Positions 1 through 9,964 of a stretch of DNA of 64,000 nt are shown piece after piece (the stretch's first letter is position 1; each line of letters begins with the position of its first letter). This DNA is from Aliivibrio sifiae (GTDB lineage: Bacteria > Pseudomonadota > Gammaproteobacteria > Enterobacterales > Vibrionaceae): positions 223,390 through 287,389 of the forward strand of contig NZ_MSCP01000003.1 in assembly GCF_002954715.1 (NCBI RefSeq), read 5' to 3'. Below the pieces are notes generated by a model. It saw only the letters and a list, made by a program, of their open reading frames with translations, had not been told where the DNA came from and did no database searches. The position numbers were made by a program, and so were the translations under genes.

Positions 1-18
1 TCTAATGATACGTAAGTA

Positions 19-447
19 TTACTCGTCGTATTTTTTATTATTATCATGGATCTCATACGGCCAGTAATGATGTCCAACTCGGATCAATAATGTTGCCGCA
101 GCAAGAATGAATGCGGCTAACGCTAACCAAACCACTAATACCGCATCAATCTCCTTCATCCCTAAAGTGATATAACGCGCGATGGCCATCATTGCGATAT
201 AAATAGGATAGCGAACTGGGATTTTTCCGTTCATCACGAACTGTTGCACCATAGCTAGCACTTCAAGATAAATAAACATTAAAAGAATATCGGTTAACTG
301 AATTTGCTGCTCAGTAAAGACATGAATGAATTCGTTTACCATAGCAAACAAGGTTGCTAGCGTGATAGCAACCAATAAAATAGCTTCTAAAATATGGAAG
401 ACTTTTAAAAACGGTTTACTAAATGATTTTGGCAGATGAGAAGGCAT
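19..447 (-). CDS. psiE: PsiE family phosphate-starvation-inducible inner-membrane protein
   Basis: Small integral membrane protein of the PsiE family (142 residues, usual length about 135). Four hydrophobic segments separated by short loops are visible, and the charged tail is cytoplasmic by inference. In E. coli the gene responds to phosphate starvation and cAMP-CRP, but its biochemical role is unknown. The frame opens at a GTG at 462, but the ATG at 447 is preferred because GTGGA lies about 9 bases upstream of it. The gene is divergent from gmk. Family assignment is fairly secure; function is not. Confidence 0.75.
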   Translation of the reverse strand: MPSHLPKSFSKPFLKVFHILEAILLVAITLATLFAMVNEFIHVFTEQQIQLTDILLMFIYLEVLAMVQQFVMNGKIPVRYPIYIAMMAIARYITLGMKEIDAVLVVWLALAAFILAAATLLIRVGHHYWPYEIHDNNKKYDE

Positions 448-659
448 AACTAAAATATCCACTATTATTAAGGTTGAGGATTAATTGAACTTCTAATGAT
501 AGTGCTAAGATAAGCTAACACAAAATTATTATTTCAATTAGTGTATTTATTTCATTCAAATTAATTCTTGATTGTGCTATTCTTCGCCACCCAATTTTCT
601 ATGCTTCGCATTCATCTTTATTTTACAGCTAAAGCGTAATTTAGAGTGAAATGCCATAA

Positions 660-1301
<642 letters not shown>

Positions 1302-1409
1302 TTTCTTCGTATTTCTATTAGTATCTCGTAACCCTAGCTAGAAACTTATACCGGTTACTTGTATACTTTCTCAACATATAACTATTTTTGTTAATAAATT
1401 GGAGTCCTC

Positions 1410-1682
1410 ATGGCACGTGTAACCGTTCAAGACGCAGTTGAAAAAATCGGCAACCGTTTCGACCTTGTTTTAGTTTCATCTCGTCGCGCACGTCAAATGC
1501 AAACTGGTGGTAAAGATGCGCTAGTGCCTGAAGAGAACGATAAAACAACTGTTATCGCTCTTCGTGAAATTGAAGAAGGCCTGATCACTAAAGAATTACT
1601 TGATGCTCGTGAACGTCAAGAGCAACAAGAGCAAGATGCCGCTGAATTAGCAGCAGTAAGCTCAATCACTCACAATCGTTAA
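1410..1682 (+). CDS. rpoZ: RNA polymerase omega subunit
   Basis: The 90-residue omega subunit assists beta-prime folding and RNA polymerase assembly and forms part of a ppGpp-binding site on the enzyme. The N-terminus [20 protein letters not shown] and the RRARQMQ motif (near residues 25-31) are diagnostic, and length matches E. coli (91). A strong GGAG lies about 8 bases before the ATG. It sits between gmk and spoT, 53 bases before spoT, the usual enterobacterial and vibrio order that groups ppGpp metabolism with one of its targets. Confidence 0.97.
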   Translation: MARVTVQDAVEKIGNRFDLVLVSSRRARQMQTGGKDALVPEENDKTTVIALREIEEGLITKELLDARERQEQQEQDAAELAAVSSITHNR

Positions 1683-1735
1683 TCTCTATAATCTTTTATA
1701 GATTATAAATTACAGCAAACCTGACGGGGCGAAAT

Positions 1736-3862
1736 TTGGATTTATTCGATAGCCTGAAAGATGTTGCCAAAGATTACCTGCCAGAGCCTCACATTGAGGC
1801 TCTTCGTCGATCTTACCTGGTAGCAAAAGAGGCCCATGAAGGGCAGACTCGCTCAAGCGGCGAACCTTATATCATTCACCCAGTAGCTGTGGCTCGAATC
1901 CTTGCAGAAATGCGACTCGACCATAAAACGCTAATGGCTGCACTACTTCATGATGTTATTGAAGACACAGAAGTTAGCAAGGAAGAGCTGGCAGAACAAT
2001 TTGGCGAAACTGTTGCCGAACTAGTGGATGGTGTTTCTAAGCTGGACAAACTTAAGTTCCGCGATAAAAAAGAAGCACAGGCTGAAAACTTCCGAAAAAT
2101 GGTCATGGCGATGGTGCAAGACATCCGCGTTATTTTGATCAAACTTGCTGACCGTACCCACAATATGCGTACATTAGGTGCATTACGCCCTGATAAGCGC
2201 CGTCGTATTGCCCGTGAAACTCTAGAAATTTTCTCTCCTTTGGCGCATCGCCTTGGTATCCATAATATTAAAACTGAACTTGAAGAGTTAGGTTTTGAAG
2301 CCCTTTACCCAAATCGCTATCGCGTATTAAAAGAAGTAGTGAAGTCGGCTCGTGGTAACCGTAAAGAGATGATCCAAAAAATCCACTCTGAAATTGAAGG
2401 CCGTATTGCTGAAGCTGGCATTAAAGGTCGAGTGGTTGGTCGTGAGAAAAACCTGTTCGCTATTTATCATAAAATGAAGAATAAAGAGCAGCGCTTCCAT
2501 ACTATTATGGATATCTACGCGTTCCGAGTGATTACAGACAATGTCGATACTTGTTATCGCGCACTAGGTCAGGTTCATAGTATTTATAAACCTCGTCCTG
2601 GTCGTATTAAAGATTACATTGCTGTACCAAAAGCCAATGGTTACCAATCTCTTCACACCTCAATGGTCGGTCCTCACGGCGTCCCTGTTGAAGTGCAAAT
2701 TCGTACTGAAGATATGGAACAAATGGCGAATAAAGGTGTAGCAGCACACTGGTCGTACAAAGAGGGTGATAACTCAAGTACTACGGCCCAGATCCGCGCT
2801 CAACGTTGGATGCAAAGCTTACTGGAACTTCAACAAAGTGCAGGTAGTTCATTTGAATTCATTGAAAACGTAAAATCGGACTTATTTCCGAATGAAATTT
2901 ACGTCTTCACGCCAAAAGGCCGTATTTTTGAATTACCCGTTGGTGCAACCGCGGTTGATTTTGCGTATGCGGTTCACTCTGATGTTGGTAATAGCTGTGT
3001 TGGCTCTCGTGTTAATCGCCAACCCTACCCTCTAAGTAAACCACTAAAGAGCGGTCAAACGGTTGAGATCATTAGTGCTCCGGGTGCGCGTCCAAATGCG
3101 GCTTGGTTAAACTATGTCGTGACCTCTAAAGCTCGAACTAAGATCCGCCAAGTACTTAAGACAATGCGTAAAGAAGATTCTGTGATTTTAGGTCGCCGTC
3201 TACTTAATCATGCGCTTGGTCATAATGTATCGCTTGATGATGTTTCACAGGACAACATCAACCATGTTCTTTCTGATCTAAAACTTGCTGAGTTTGATGA
3301 TTTACTCGCAGCCATTGGCTTAGGTGAGTTAATGAGCATTGTGGTTGCTCGCCGTCTTCTTGGTGATGCGGATGAACTAACAGAGCAAGACTCTTCAAAT
3401 ATCGAAACGTCTACAGGTAAGAAATTACCAATTCGTGGTGCGGACGGTATTTTGCTAACGTTTGCAAATTGTTGTCGCCCTATTCCTGGTGATCACATTA
3501 TTGCTCATGTTAGTCCAGGTCGTGGCCTTGTGGTTCATATGGAAGAGTGTGCGAACGTTCGTGGTTATCAAAAAGAACTTGATAAATACATGGGTGTTGA
3601 GTGGGCTGATGAATTTGATCAAGAGTTTGCTACTGCATTAGATATTGATATTCAGAACCATCAAGGTGCACTAGCAGATTTGGCTAATGTAATCGCAGGT
3701 ACTGGCTCTAATATTCGTGGTATTACAACCGAAGAAAAAGATGGTCGTTTATATACGATAACCATCGAGTTAACGGCAAAAGATCGCAAGCATTTAGCTG
3801 AAATCATGCGCCGTATTCGTGTCATGCCACACGCACTTAAAGTTCGTAGACATAAGAACTAG
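1736..3862 (+). CDS. spoT: Bifunctional (p)ppGpp synthetase/hydrolase SpoT
   Basis: Long RelA/SpoT-family enzyme (708 residues, E. coli 702) that hydrolyses, and weakly makes, (p)ppGpp. The N-terminal HD hydrolase domain is intact: HD at residues 72-73 followed by the ED pair at 76-77. A RelA/SpoT synthetase domain spans roughly residues 200-370, a TGS domain follows near 390-450, and an ACT domain lies at about 630-705. The start codon is TTG at 1736; the translated MDLFDSLKDV aligns with the E. coli N-terminus and no better start exists. Downstream of rpoZ, probably co-transcribed. Confidence 0.97.
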   Translation: MDLFDSLKDVAKDYLPEPHIEALRRSYLVAKEAHEGQTRSSGEPYIIHPVAVARILAEMRLDHKTLMAALLHDVIEDTEVSKEELAEQFGETVAELVDGVSKLDKLKFRDKKEAQAENFRKMVMAMVQDIRVILIKLADRTHNMRTLGALRPDKRRRIARETLEIFSPLAHRLGIHNIKTELEELGFEALYPNRYRVLKEVVKSARGNRKEMIQKIHSEIEGRIAEAGIKGRVVGREKNLFAIYHKMKNKEQRFHTIMDIYAFRVITDNVDTCYRALGQVHSIYKPRPGRIKDYIAVPKANGYQSLHTSMVGPHGVPVEVQIRTEDMEQMANKGVAAHWSYKEGDNSSTTAQIRAQRWMQSLLELQQSAGSSFEFIENVKSDLFPNEIYVFTPKGRIFELPVGATAVDFAYAVHSDVGNSCVGSRVNRQPYPLSKPLKSGQTVEIISAPGARPNAAWLNYVVTSKARTKIRQVLKTMRKEDSVILGRRLLNHALGHNVSLDDVSQDNINHVLSDLKLAEFDDLLAAIGLGELMSIVVARRLLGDADELTEQDSSNIETSTGKKLPIRGADGILLTFANCCRPIPGDHIIAHVSPGRGLVVHMEECANVRGYQKELDKYMGVEWADEFDQEFATALDIDIQNHQGALADLANVIAGTGSNIRGITTEEKDGRLYTITIELTAKDRKHLAEIMRRIRVMPHALKVRRHKN

Positions 3863-3876
3863 AAGCAGAAAATGAA

Positions 3877-4014
3877 GGGACGAGGTTCGAATACGGACTT
3901 CGTCCTTTTAGTAGAGCTAGGTTTCAGATCGCTTCGCTTGCAGGGTTCAGGTGCACTTGCTTTTGATCTTGCTGAAACCTGAGCCCTGAATCCTTGCTTA
4001 TCCTTACTCGTCCC
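3877..4014. repeat. Nested inverted dispersed repeats between spoT and trmH
   Basis: The spoT-trmH gap is filled by nested inverted repeats. GGGACGAG (3877-3884) pairs with CTCGTCCC (4007-4014), and AGGTTTCAG (3919-3927) pairs with CTGAAACCT (3972-3980). The segment AGGTTTCAGATCGCTTCGCT at 3919 recurs almost exactly, inverted, at 63349-63368. This is a member of the dispersed family also seen near 4.75 kb, 30.9 kb and 63.3 kb. A folded RNA here could affect trmH expression, but that is inference. Confidence 0.7.
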
Positions 4015-4048
4015 TAGTCCCTCTAACCTATCCCAAGAAATTAAAATC

Positions 4049-4738
4049 ATGAATCTAGAACGCTACCAACGAATTACTTCTGTCTTAAAATCTCGTCAAA
4101 TTGACCTTACTCTCTGTTTAGAAGAAGTACATAAAGCCAATAATGTCTCTGCGATTGTTCGTACTGCTGATGCAACTGGCGTACATAAAATTCATGCTGT
4201 ATGGCCAACAGAGCAAATGCAAATGTTAGGACACACTTCGGCTGGCGCCCGTAACTGGGTTGATGTTGAAACTCACAAAAACATTGATGATGCTTTTGCT
4301 GTATTAAAAGGCCAAGGCATGCAAATCCTTGCAACGAACTTATCTGATACTGCCGTTGATTTTCGTGAAATTGATTACACCAAACCAACGGCTATTATTT
4401 TAGGTAGTGAGAAAACAGGGATCAGCAAAAAAGCATTAGCAATGGCTGATCATGACATTATTATCCCTATGGTTGGTATGGTGCAGTCTTTAAATGTATC
4501 TGTAGCAAGTGCCTTGATTTTATATGAAGCACAGCGTCAGCGTGATTTAGCGGGGATGTATGACCGTGAAGAGAGTGCGCTGCCAGCAGAGTATATTAAT
4601 AATGTCTTGTTTGAACGTGGCCACCCTGTTCTTGCTAAAGTAGCAAAGCGTAAAGGCCTTGCTTATCCTCAATTAGATGAGACAGGACAGATTGTTGCTG
4701 ATGATGCTTGGTGGGCAAGAATGCAGGCGGCGGATTAA
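4049..4738 (+). CDS. trmH: tRNA (guanosine(18)-2'-O)-methyltransferase TrmH
   Basis: SPOUT-class SAM-dependent enzyme that 2'-O-methylates G18 in the tRNA D-loop. At 229 residues it equals E. coli TrmH (SpoU). The three SPOUT motifs are visible: NVSAIVRTADATG near residue 31, LGSEKTGIS near 118 and IPMVGMVQSLNVSVA near 136, the last forming the trefoil knot. It ends the gmk-rpoZ-spoT-trmH cluster. In E. coli recG follows directly; here repeats and a reverse-strand gene follow instead. Separation from spoT by 186 bases of repeats is unusual. Confidence 0.95.
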   Translation: MNLERYQRITSVLKSRQIDLTLCLEEVHKANNVSAIVRTADATGVHKIHAVWPTEQMQMLGHTSAGARNWVDVETHKNIDDAFAVLKGQGMQILATNLSDTAVDFREIDYTKPTAIILGSEKTGISKKALAMADHDIIIPMVGMVQSLNVSVASALILYEAQRQRDLAGMYDREESALPAEYINNVLFERGHPVLAKVAKRKGLAYPQLDETGQIVADDAWWARMQAAD

Positions 4739-4749
4739 GAGCGAGACTT

Positions 4750-5040
4750 AGGGTTCAGATCGGTCGCAAGCTCCCTTGCAGATTTCAGGGATGATCGTTA
4801 TAACCACTGCGTTCACAATACTGTTCCTCCCCTTTTTCACCAATGTAACCAACCTCCTCTAACTCCTCCTTGTATCAACTATATCGATCTCATAGCAATA
4901 GCGCTAAAGGGGGAGAACCATTCTTTGTCGATGTCATAACAACGTTCGCCTCTGAACTCTGCTTTTTTAGCTCTTCCTGAAACCTAAAAACTCACCACAT
5001 TAATACACTCGCTCTTATAGTTTCTAGTTAGCACAGCGTA
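4750..5040. repeat. Mosaic island of dispersed repeats downstream of trmH
   Basis: The roughly 300-base gap between convergent trmH and the yiiD-like gene holds no gene. It contains at least three repeat families. Positions 4750-4777 are identical over 28 bases to 30856-30883 (begins AGGGTTCAGATCGGTCGCAA). Positions 4847-4922 form a pyrimidine-rich arm, a loop and an AAGGGGGAG arm similar to 30982-31055. Positions 5012-5040 carry TATAGTTTCTAGTTAGC, also at 63284-63300 and, inverted or partial, near 6.0 kb and 30.96 kb. Same order of modules as at 30.9 kb. Confidence 0.75.
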
Positions 5041-5046
5041 TCGTTT

Positions 5047-5946
5047 CTAGTTTCTCATCAACATAAACGTTCCTGAAAACTCAGCGGCTGGCTGATCCCC
5101 ATTACACAAATCAACCGTCACTTTGACTCTAGCTCGTTTACCTGATTTCAAACGTCCAAAATCCCCTTGTAAACAGTTTAATGACGTAATGCCTTTCGGG
5201 CTTTCAGTGATCGGTTGACGATAACGAATATGGCTATCAACCAACATAATACTCGTTGTATCTAGGCCACGTTCTTTTAGGAGCAACCACACCATTCCCC
5301 ATGCTGTGAGCGTTCCCATAGTAAAGATGCTGCCAGCGAACATGGTGTTGTGTGGATTCAAGTTCGCATTTAATACCGCACTCACTTCAAATCGATAGCC
5401 TGTATATTGCGTGATTTTGATGCCCATTTTATCGCTAATTGGGATCTCTTTCTCCCATCTGTCTTGTAATTCTGCACACCAATCTGGGCGACGTAATACA
5501 TCAGCAAGAGGGTCAAGCTGCTTAAGCATTTGTTGATGACGGATCGGGCCACGCTCATCGCTGAGTTCACCTTGGTTTTCAAACCCATTACGAATATAAA
5601 AAGGAATGGCTTCTTCTCGTGCATTACAAACTAAACGCTTTGCACCCTCTTGGCGCGCATAAGACTCTAGAGCGACCATGATCAATGCACCTATACCTTT
5701 CCCTCGATAATTAGAAGAAACGGCCATGTAGCGGATTTGACCATCATTATCGGGGGTTAAATATAAACGTCCGACAGCAATAGGTTGACCTCGCCCATCC
5801 AAAATCATTCGATGTTGGCTCATGTCATCATACGCATCGCGCTCTGAACCTTCAGGCTGACGCCAAGGCTCACGTAATACTTGCCAACGGAAATGGTAGT
5901 AGGCTTTTAGTTCAGCCTCTGTGGTTGGGGTGATCAGTCGAAACAT
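5047..5946 (-). CDS. yiiD: GNAT acetyltransferase fused to YiiD-type hotdog domain
   Basis: Two-domain protein of 299 residues. The N-terminal GNAT domain has the acetyl-CoA loop RGKGIG at residues 81-86 and the typical AIPFYIRNGF ending. From about residue 155 a YiiD_C hotdog (thioesterase-like) domain follows, containing LNPHNTMFAGSIF. E. coli YiiD has the same architecture and has been reported as a malonyl-ACP decarboxylase (MadA) priming fatty acid synthesis; I recall this rather than derive it. It lies next to dtd and yihY, as in E. coli, with about 150 bases of repeats between it and dtd. Architecture is certain, substrate inferred. Confidence 0.82.
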   Translation of the reverse strand: MFRLITPTTEAELKAYYHFRWQVLREPWRQPEGSERDAYDDMSQHRMILDGRGQPIAVGRLYLTPDNDGQIRYMAVSSNYRGKGIGALIMVALESYARQEGAKRLVCNAREEAIPFYIRNGFENQGELSDERGPIRHQQMLKQLDPLADVLRRPDWCAELQDRWEKEIPISDKMGIKITQYTGYRFEVSAVLNANLNPHNTMFAGSIFTMGTLTAWGMVWLLLKERGLDTTSIMLVDSHIRYRQPITESPKGITSLNCLQGDFGRLKSGKRARVKVTVDLCNGDQPAAEFSGTFMLMRN

Positions 5947-6006
5947 ATAAATCCTTTTATAAAAATTAGAGCAGGGTTCAGGGGGGATCGTGGTGAGACT
6001 AGATAC

Positions 6007-6072
6007 TATACGCTGCGCTAACTAGAGACTATAAGAGCAAAAAGCGAGGTTTCTAGTTAGCGGAGCGTATAG
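6007..6072. repeat. Inverted pair of the TTTCTAGTTAGC repeat
   Basis: Two copies of the dispersed repeat face each other: CTATACGCTGCGCTAACTAG (from 6006) is inverted relative to CTAGTTAGCGGAGCGTATAG (ending 6072). Together they could form a cruciform or long RNA hairpin. The second copy sits in the loop of the terminator-like hairpin 6037-6083. Same family as 5012-5040 and 63281-63310. Confidence 0.7.
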
Positions 6073-6083
6073 CCTCGCTTTTC
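6037..6083 (-). terminator. Probable terminator after dtd containing a repeat in its loop
   Basis: The stem AAAAGCGAGG / CCTCGCTTTT flanks a 23-base loop made of the TAGTTAGC repeat. A-runs upstream and T-runs downstream make it bidirectional, placed just after the dtd stop codon on the reverse strand and ahead of the yiiD-like gene. The large loop lowers confidence. Confidence 0.5.
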
Positions 6084-6096
6084 ATCATCCCTACTT

Positions 6097-6531
6097 TTAA
6101 ACCTGCAACCAAAACGTCACTGGTCCATCATTCACTAGCGACACCTTCATGTCCGCTGCAAATCGTCCTCTTTGCGTATTTATCTTCTCTTCACATAAAT
6201 CTGAAAAGTAATCATACAAACGCTCGGCATCAACAGGGTGAGCGCCTTTAGAAAAGCCTGGGCGAGTGCCCTTCTTTGTATCTGCTGGTAACGTAAATTG
6301 CGAAACCACCAACACACTACCATTCACTTGTTGCACATTTAAGTTCATTTTACCGTCGTCATCTTCAAAGATTCGATACGTCAGAACTCGTTCCATTAAA
6401 CGTTTTGCTTTGGCTTCATCATCTTCTCTCTCTACACCAAGTAAGATTAATAACCCTTGATTAATCTCGCCCGTGATCTCACCGTCAACTTTTACTGCGG
6501 CTTCACTTACTCTCTGGATCAGTGCTATCAC
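6097..6531 (-). CDS. dtd: D-aminoacyl-tRNA deacylase
   Basis: Homodimeric proofreading enzyme that removes D-amino acids (and glycine mis-attached to tRNA-Ala) from tRNA. Length 144 residues against 145 in E. coli. The two signature motifs are intact: [18 protein letters not shown] from about residue 77 and the C-terminal [11 protein letters not shown], whose GPVT supplies the cross-subunit Gly-Pro pair. Its start overlaps the 3' end of yihY by 29 bases, so the two are translationally close. The yihY-dtd-yiiD order matches E. coli. Confidence 0.96.
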   Translation of the reverse strand: MIALIQRVSEAAVKVDGEITGEINQGLLILLGVEREDDEAKAKRLMERVLTYRIFEDDDGKMNLNVQQVNGSVLVVSQFTLPADTKKGTRPGFSKGAHPVDAERLYDYFSDLCEEKINTQRGRFAADMKVSLVNDGPVTFWLQV

Positions 6532-7435
6532 TTTCTATAAATCCTTGCTGTTTTGTTAATGCTTTTATATCAGATTCCAATACATTTGTGCTTACTTTAC
6601 CGGCTAACCATTCATCAAATTCGCCTAAGCTAGCGGTGATCTCTGCACCGATCAAAACAATAATCCAGCACAAATAAACCCAAACAAATAGAATCGGTAC
6701 GGCAGCTAGCGCGCCATAAATCACCTGATAAGAAGGAAATTGCGTAATATATTGAGCAAAACCCACTTTACTGATTTCAAACAAACACCCTGCAGACATC
6801 GCACCGACAAGAGCGTGCCTTATTCGTATTTTTTTGTTGGGTACCAATAGATACAAACCAACAAATGCTGAGAATGACAATATGATAGGTAACCAACCTA
6901 ATAAAGTCCGATAAAAACTCGATACTATTTCATCGTCCATGATTTTTAGTGAGGTCACATACGAAGTAGCAGCAATACTCGCTCCTACCAATAATGGTCC
7001 CAAAGTTAAAATCATCCAATAAAGAGAAAAGGAATACATTGGACGACGCTTTTTCTTCACTCGCCAAATGTAATTCAGGCTGCGATCAATTGCTGATATC
7101 AGCATCACAGAGGCAACAAATAAGAATCCAGAGCCGACAGCAGTCATCTTCCCTGTATTGGAAATGAATTCTTTAAGGCTCCCTTCCACCGCATCGCTGG
7201 CAGCAGGGACAAAATTTTGAATCACAAACGCTTGGACTGTCTCTCCTGCTCCTGAAAAAATAGGAAATTGAGAAAGCACAGAAAGTAACACGGTAATCAA
7301 AGGCACTAATGATAGCAACGTAATGTAAGCCATATAACCAGCACTAACAGTCAACCTGTCATGAATGATACGCTGCTTTAAAAATAAAAAGTATGACCAG
7401 CTAATCCTTAGCGTATGTTTAATCTTGTCTTCCAT
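6503..7435 (-). CDS. yihY: YihY/BrkB family inner-membrane protein
   Basis: Polytopic membrane protein of the YihY/BrkB (UPF0761) family, 310 residues against 290 in E. coli. About six transmembrane segments are visible, with the family signature [18 protein letters not shown] near residue 33 and a C-terminal charged tail. The family was once mis-assigned as RNase BN; its function remains unsettled. First gene of the yihY-dtd pair, overlapping dtd by 29 bases, reading away from bipA's terminator. Confidence 0.88.
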   Translation of the reverse strand: MEDKIKHTLRISWSYFLFLKQRIIHDRLTVSAGYMAYITLLSLVPLITVLLSVLSQFPIFSGAGETVQAFVIQNFVPAASDAVEGSLKEFISNTGKMTAVGSGFLFVASVMLISAIDRSLNYIWRVKKKRRPMYSFSLYWMILTLGPLLVGASIAATSYVTSLKIMDDEIVSSFYRTLLGWLPIILSFSAFVGLYLLVPNKKIRIRHALVGAMSAGCLFEISKVGFAQYITQFPSYQVIYGALAAVPILFVWVYLCWIIVLIGAEITASLGEFDEWLAGKVSTNVLESDIKALTKQQGFIESDSTDPESK

Positions 7436-7481
7436 TTATGAACTCTTACTAAATTCCAATCTTGAATACATCATAACAGAT

Positions 7482-7518
7482 AAAAAAAATCCCTTCGTAG
7501 TTGCCTACAAAGGGATTT
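7482..7518 (-). terminator. Intrinsic terminator of bipA
   Basis: Stem AATCCCTTCGTAG / CTACAAAGGGATT around a four-base loop TTGC. Reading on the reverse strand it is followed by a run of eight T. It lies about 55 bases after the bipA stop and separates bipA from yihY. Confidence 0.85.
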
Positions 7519-7570
7519 TAAATTTTATTCGATTTGTGATTTAACGAAAGCTAAATCTCTAAATCAATAA

Positions 7571-9406
7571 TTACTTAGGAGCACGACCTGCACGCTTACG
7601 ATCGTTCTCTGTAAGATGACGCTTACGGATACGAATGCTTGCTGGTGTTACTTCTACTAGCTCATCATCATCGATGAATTCTAGAGCTTGCTCAAGTGTG
7701 TACTTGATAGCAGGAGAAAGCGTTTGTGCTTCATCAGTACCAGATGCACGTACGTTAGTCAGTTGCTTACCACGTAGACAGTTGATAGTCAGATCGTTAG
7801 CACGGTTATGAATACCGATGATTTGACCTTCGTATACTTCATCACCGTGTTCAGCAAATAGACGACCACGCTCTTGAAGGTTGAATAGAGAGTAAGTTAC
7901 TGCTTTACCCATACCGTTCGAGATTAATACGCCGTTAGCACGTTGGCCAATTTCGCCGCCTTTGTGTGGACCGTAGTGATCAAATGAGTGGTAGATTAGA
8001 CCAGAACCAGAAGTCATTGTTAGGAATTCAGTTTGGAAACCGATAAGACCACGAGAAGGCATCATGAAGTCCATGCGAACACGGCCTTTACCATCTGGAG
8101 CCATATCTGTTAGCTCACCCTTACGGATACCAATGCTTTCCATGATTGCACCTTGGTGCTCTTCCATAACATCGATAGTTACTGTTTCAAACGGTTCTGT
8201 TAGGTTACCGTTTTCATCATTTTTGATGATAACTTCAGGACGAGATACTGCTAGCTCGAAACCTTCACGACGCATGTTTTCGATCAGGATAGATAGGTGA
8301 AGTTCACCACGGCCTGATACGCGGAATTTATCTGGATCTGAAGCTTGTTCAACACGTAATGCTACGTTGTGAACTAGTTCTTTTTCTAGACGCTCAAGGA
8401 TGTTACGTGAAGTAACGAACTTACCTTCTTTACCAGCGAAAGGAGAGTTGTTTACTTGGAAAGTCATTGTAACTGTTGGTTCATCAACAGACAGTGGCTT
8501 CATCGCTTCAACGTTGTTTACGTCACAGATTGTGTCTGAAATTTTCAGCTCACCAAGACCTGTGATTGCAATGATGTCACCAGCATTTGCAACTTCAACT
8601 TCATGACGGTCAAGACCTAGGTAACCAAGAACTGTACCTACTTTACCGTTACGTTGCTTACCATCAGCACCGATGATAGTTACTTGTTGGTTTGCTCTTA
8701 CAGAACCACGAGTAACACGACAAACACCGATAACACCAACATAAGAGTTGTAATCTAGTTGAGAAACTTGCATTTGTAGAGAACCGTCGATATCTACGTT
8801 TGGAGCTTCTACGTTATCAACTACTGCTTGGAACAATGGTTCCATGTTTTCGCCAACTTCGCCTTCTTCCATTGTAGCCCAACCGTTTAGAGCTGAAGCG
8901 TATACAACTGTGAAGTCTAGTTGCTCATCTGTTGCGCCTAGGTTGTCGAATAGGTCAAAGATTTGATCCATAACCCAATCAGGACGAGCACCAGGACGGT
9001 CAATCTTGTTGATAACAACGATTGGCTTAAGGCCGTGTGAGAATGCTTTTTGTGTAACGAAACGCGTTTGAGGCATTGGGCCGTCAACTGCATCTACGAT
9101 AAGAAGAACTGAATCAACCATAGACATGATACGCTCAACTTCACCACCGAAATCGGCGTGTCCAGGAGTATCTACGATGTTGATGCGGTAATCGTTCCAG
9201 TTAATTGCTGTATTTTTAGCAAGGATCGTAATACCACGCTCTTTCTCGATGTCGTTCGAGTCCATTACGCGTTCTTCAGTCTCACCACGAGATGATTCTA
9301 GTGTGCCTGATTGTTGTAATAGCTTATCAACCAACGTTGTTTTACCGTGGTCAACGTGCGCAATAATTGCGATATTTCTTAGTTTATCAATCTGTGGAGT
9401 AGACAT
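7571..9406 (-). CDS. bipA: Ribosome-associated GTPase BipA/TypA
   Basis: Translational GTPase of the EF-G/LepA superfamily involved in 50S subunit assembly at low temperature and stress adaptation. G-domain motifs are intact: AHVDHGKTT (G1), DTPGHADF (G3) and NKID (G4). EF-G-like domains III and V and the BipA-specific C-terminal domain follow. The open frame extends to 9442, but [20 protein letters not shown], starting at 9406, aligns with the E. coli N-terminus (607 residues) and gives 611 residues. Neither start has a strong Shine-Dalgarno. Divergent from glnA, as in E. coli. Confidence 0.95.
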   Translation of the reverse strand: MSTPQIDKLRNIAIIAHVDHGKTTLVDKLLQQSGTLESSRGETEERVMDSNDIEKERGITILAKNTAINWNDYRINIVDTPGHADFGGEVERIMSMVDSVLLIVDAVDGPMPQTRFVTQKAFSHGLKPIVVINKIDRPGARPDWVMDQIFDLFDNLGATDEQLDFTVVYASALNGWATMEEGEVGENMEPLFQAVVDNVEAPNVDIDGSLQMQVSQLDYNSYVGVIGVCRVTRGSVRANQQVTIIGADGKQRNGKVGTVLGYLGLDRHEVEVANAGDIIAITGLGELKISDTICDVNNVEAMKPLSVDEPTVTMTFQVNNSPFAGKEGKFVTSRNILERLEKELVHNVALRVEQASDPDKFRVSGRGELHLSILIENMRREGFELAVSRPEVIIKNDENGNLTEPFETVTIDVMEEHQGAIMESIGIRKGELTDMAPDGKGRVRMDFMMPSRGLIGFQTEFLTMTSGSGLIYHSFDHYGPHKGGEIGQRANGVLISNGMGKAVTYSLFNLQERGRLFAEHGDEVYEGQIIGIHNRANDLTINCLRGKQLTNVRASGTDEAQTLSPAIKYTLEQALEFIDDDELVEVTPASIRIRKRHLTENDRKRAGRAPK

Positions 9407-9787
9407 GGATTCAAATTCACTCAGAGCGTGTAGAGCCACCATTGGCGCTACTTTGGTTTAAAAACGGTCAATAATTTAACAGATTTTAGAGCAAAACCCA
9501 CGAAATATGTGATTGAAGACACAATTTTTTTTCAATTAATTTAATCAAGCCCACAAAAACGACGAAAAAACGACCAAATACGTCACAATTTATTCGATTT
9601 TATTCTTCACTTTATTTTTTTAAACAAAAAACAAAAAACATTTATATTCAATTGGTTACATTGAAATTATTTATTTTGCAATGAATTAGACAAGGGAATT
9701 AGATTGACAAATATACGATTTCACTGCTGAATAGCAGCTAGAAGTAAATTAGTGACTATTTATTTTTTACTTATCTCAAACCAAACC

Positions 9788-9804
9788 TGCACCACAACAG
9801 TGCA
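9788..9804. promoter_or_regulatory. NtrC binding site upstream of glnA
   Basis: TGCACCACAACAGTGCA matches the 17-base NtrC palindrome TGCACCAnnnTGGTGCA at all but one or two positions. A second, weaker half site (TTTGGTGCA, 9817-9825) lies about 21 bases (two helical turns) downstream. Their centres are roughly 118 and 97 bases upstream of the predicted sigma-54 start, the usual place for the NtrC enhancer. Confidence 0.85.
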
Positions 9805-9887
9805 AACAGAGATCAATTTGGTGCAAAACTAACGTTTTTCACAAGAAGAAAATACATAAGTCACTAATATTAAAGGATTATTACTTT

Positions 9888-9903
9888 TGGCACAGTTCTG
9901 GCT
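9888..9903 (+). promoter_or_regulatory. Sigma-54 promoter of glnA
   Basis: TGGCACAGTTCTGGCT fits the -24/-12 consensus TGGCACrnnnnTTGCw with correct spacing: GG at 9889-9890 and GC at 9901-9902. Transcription would start near 9914, leaving a leader of about 50 bases before the glnA ATG. GGAGG just before the ATG is a strong ribosome binding site. The rest of the roughly 520-base gap is AT-rich with no gene. Confidence 0.88.
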
Positions 9904-9964
9904 ATATAGTAAATAACAGCTTAGCTGGCCAATATTTATATTATAACACTGGAGGTTATCCTAC

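Noticed and set aside
4107-4388. Reverse-strand frame inside trmH and similar long antisense frames elsewhere (for example 17986-18249, 48621-48971)
   Set aside because: They lie wholly inside clearly conserved genes, have no recognisable domain and no ribosome site.
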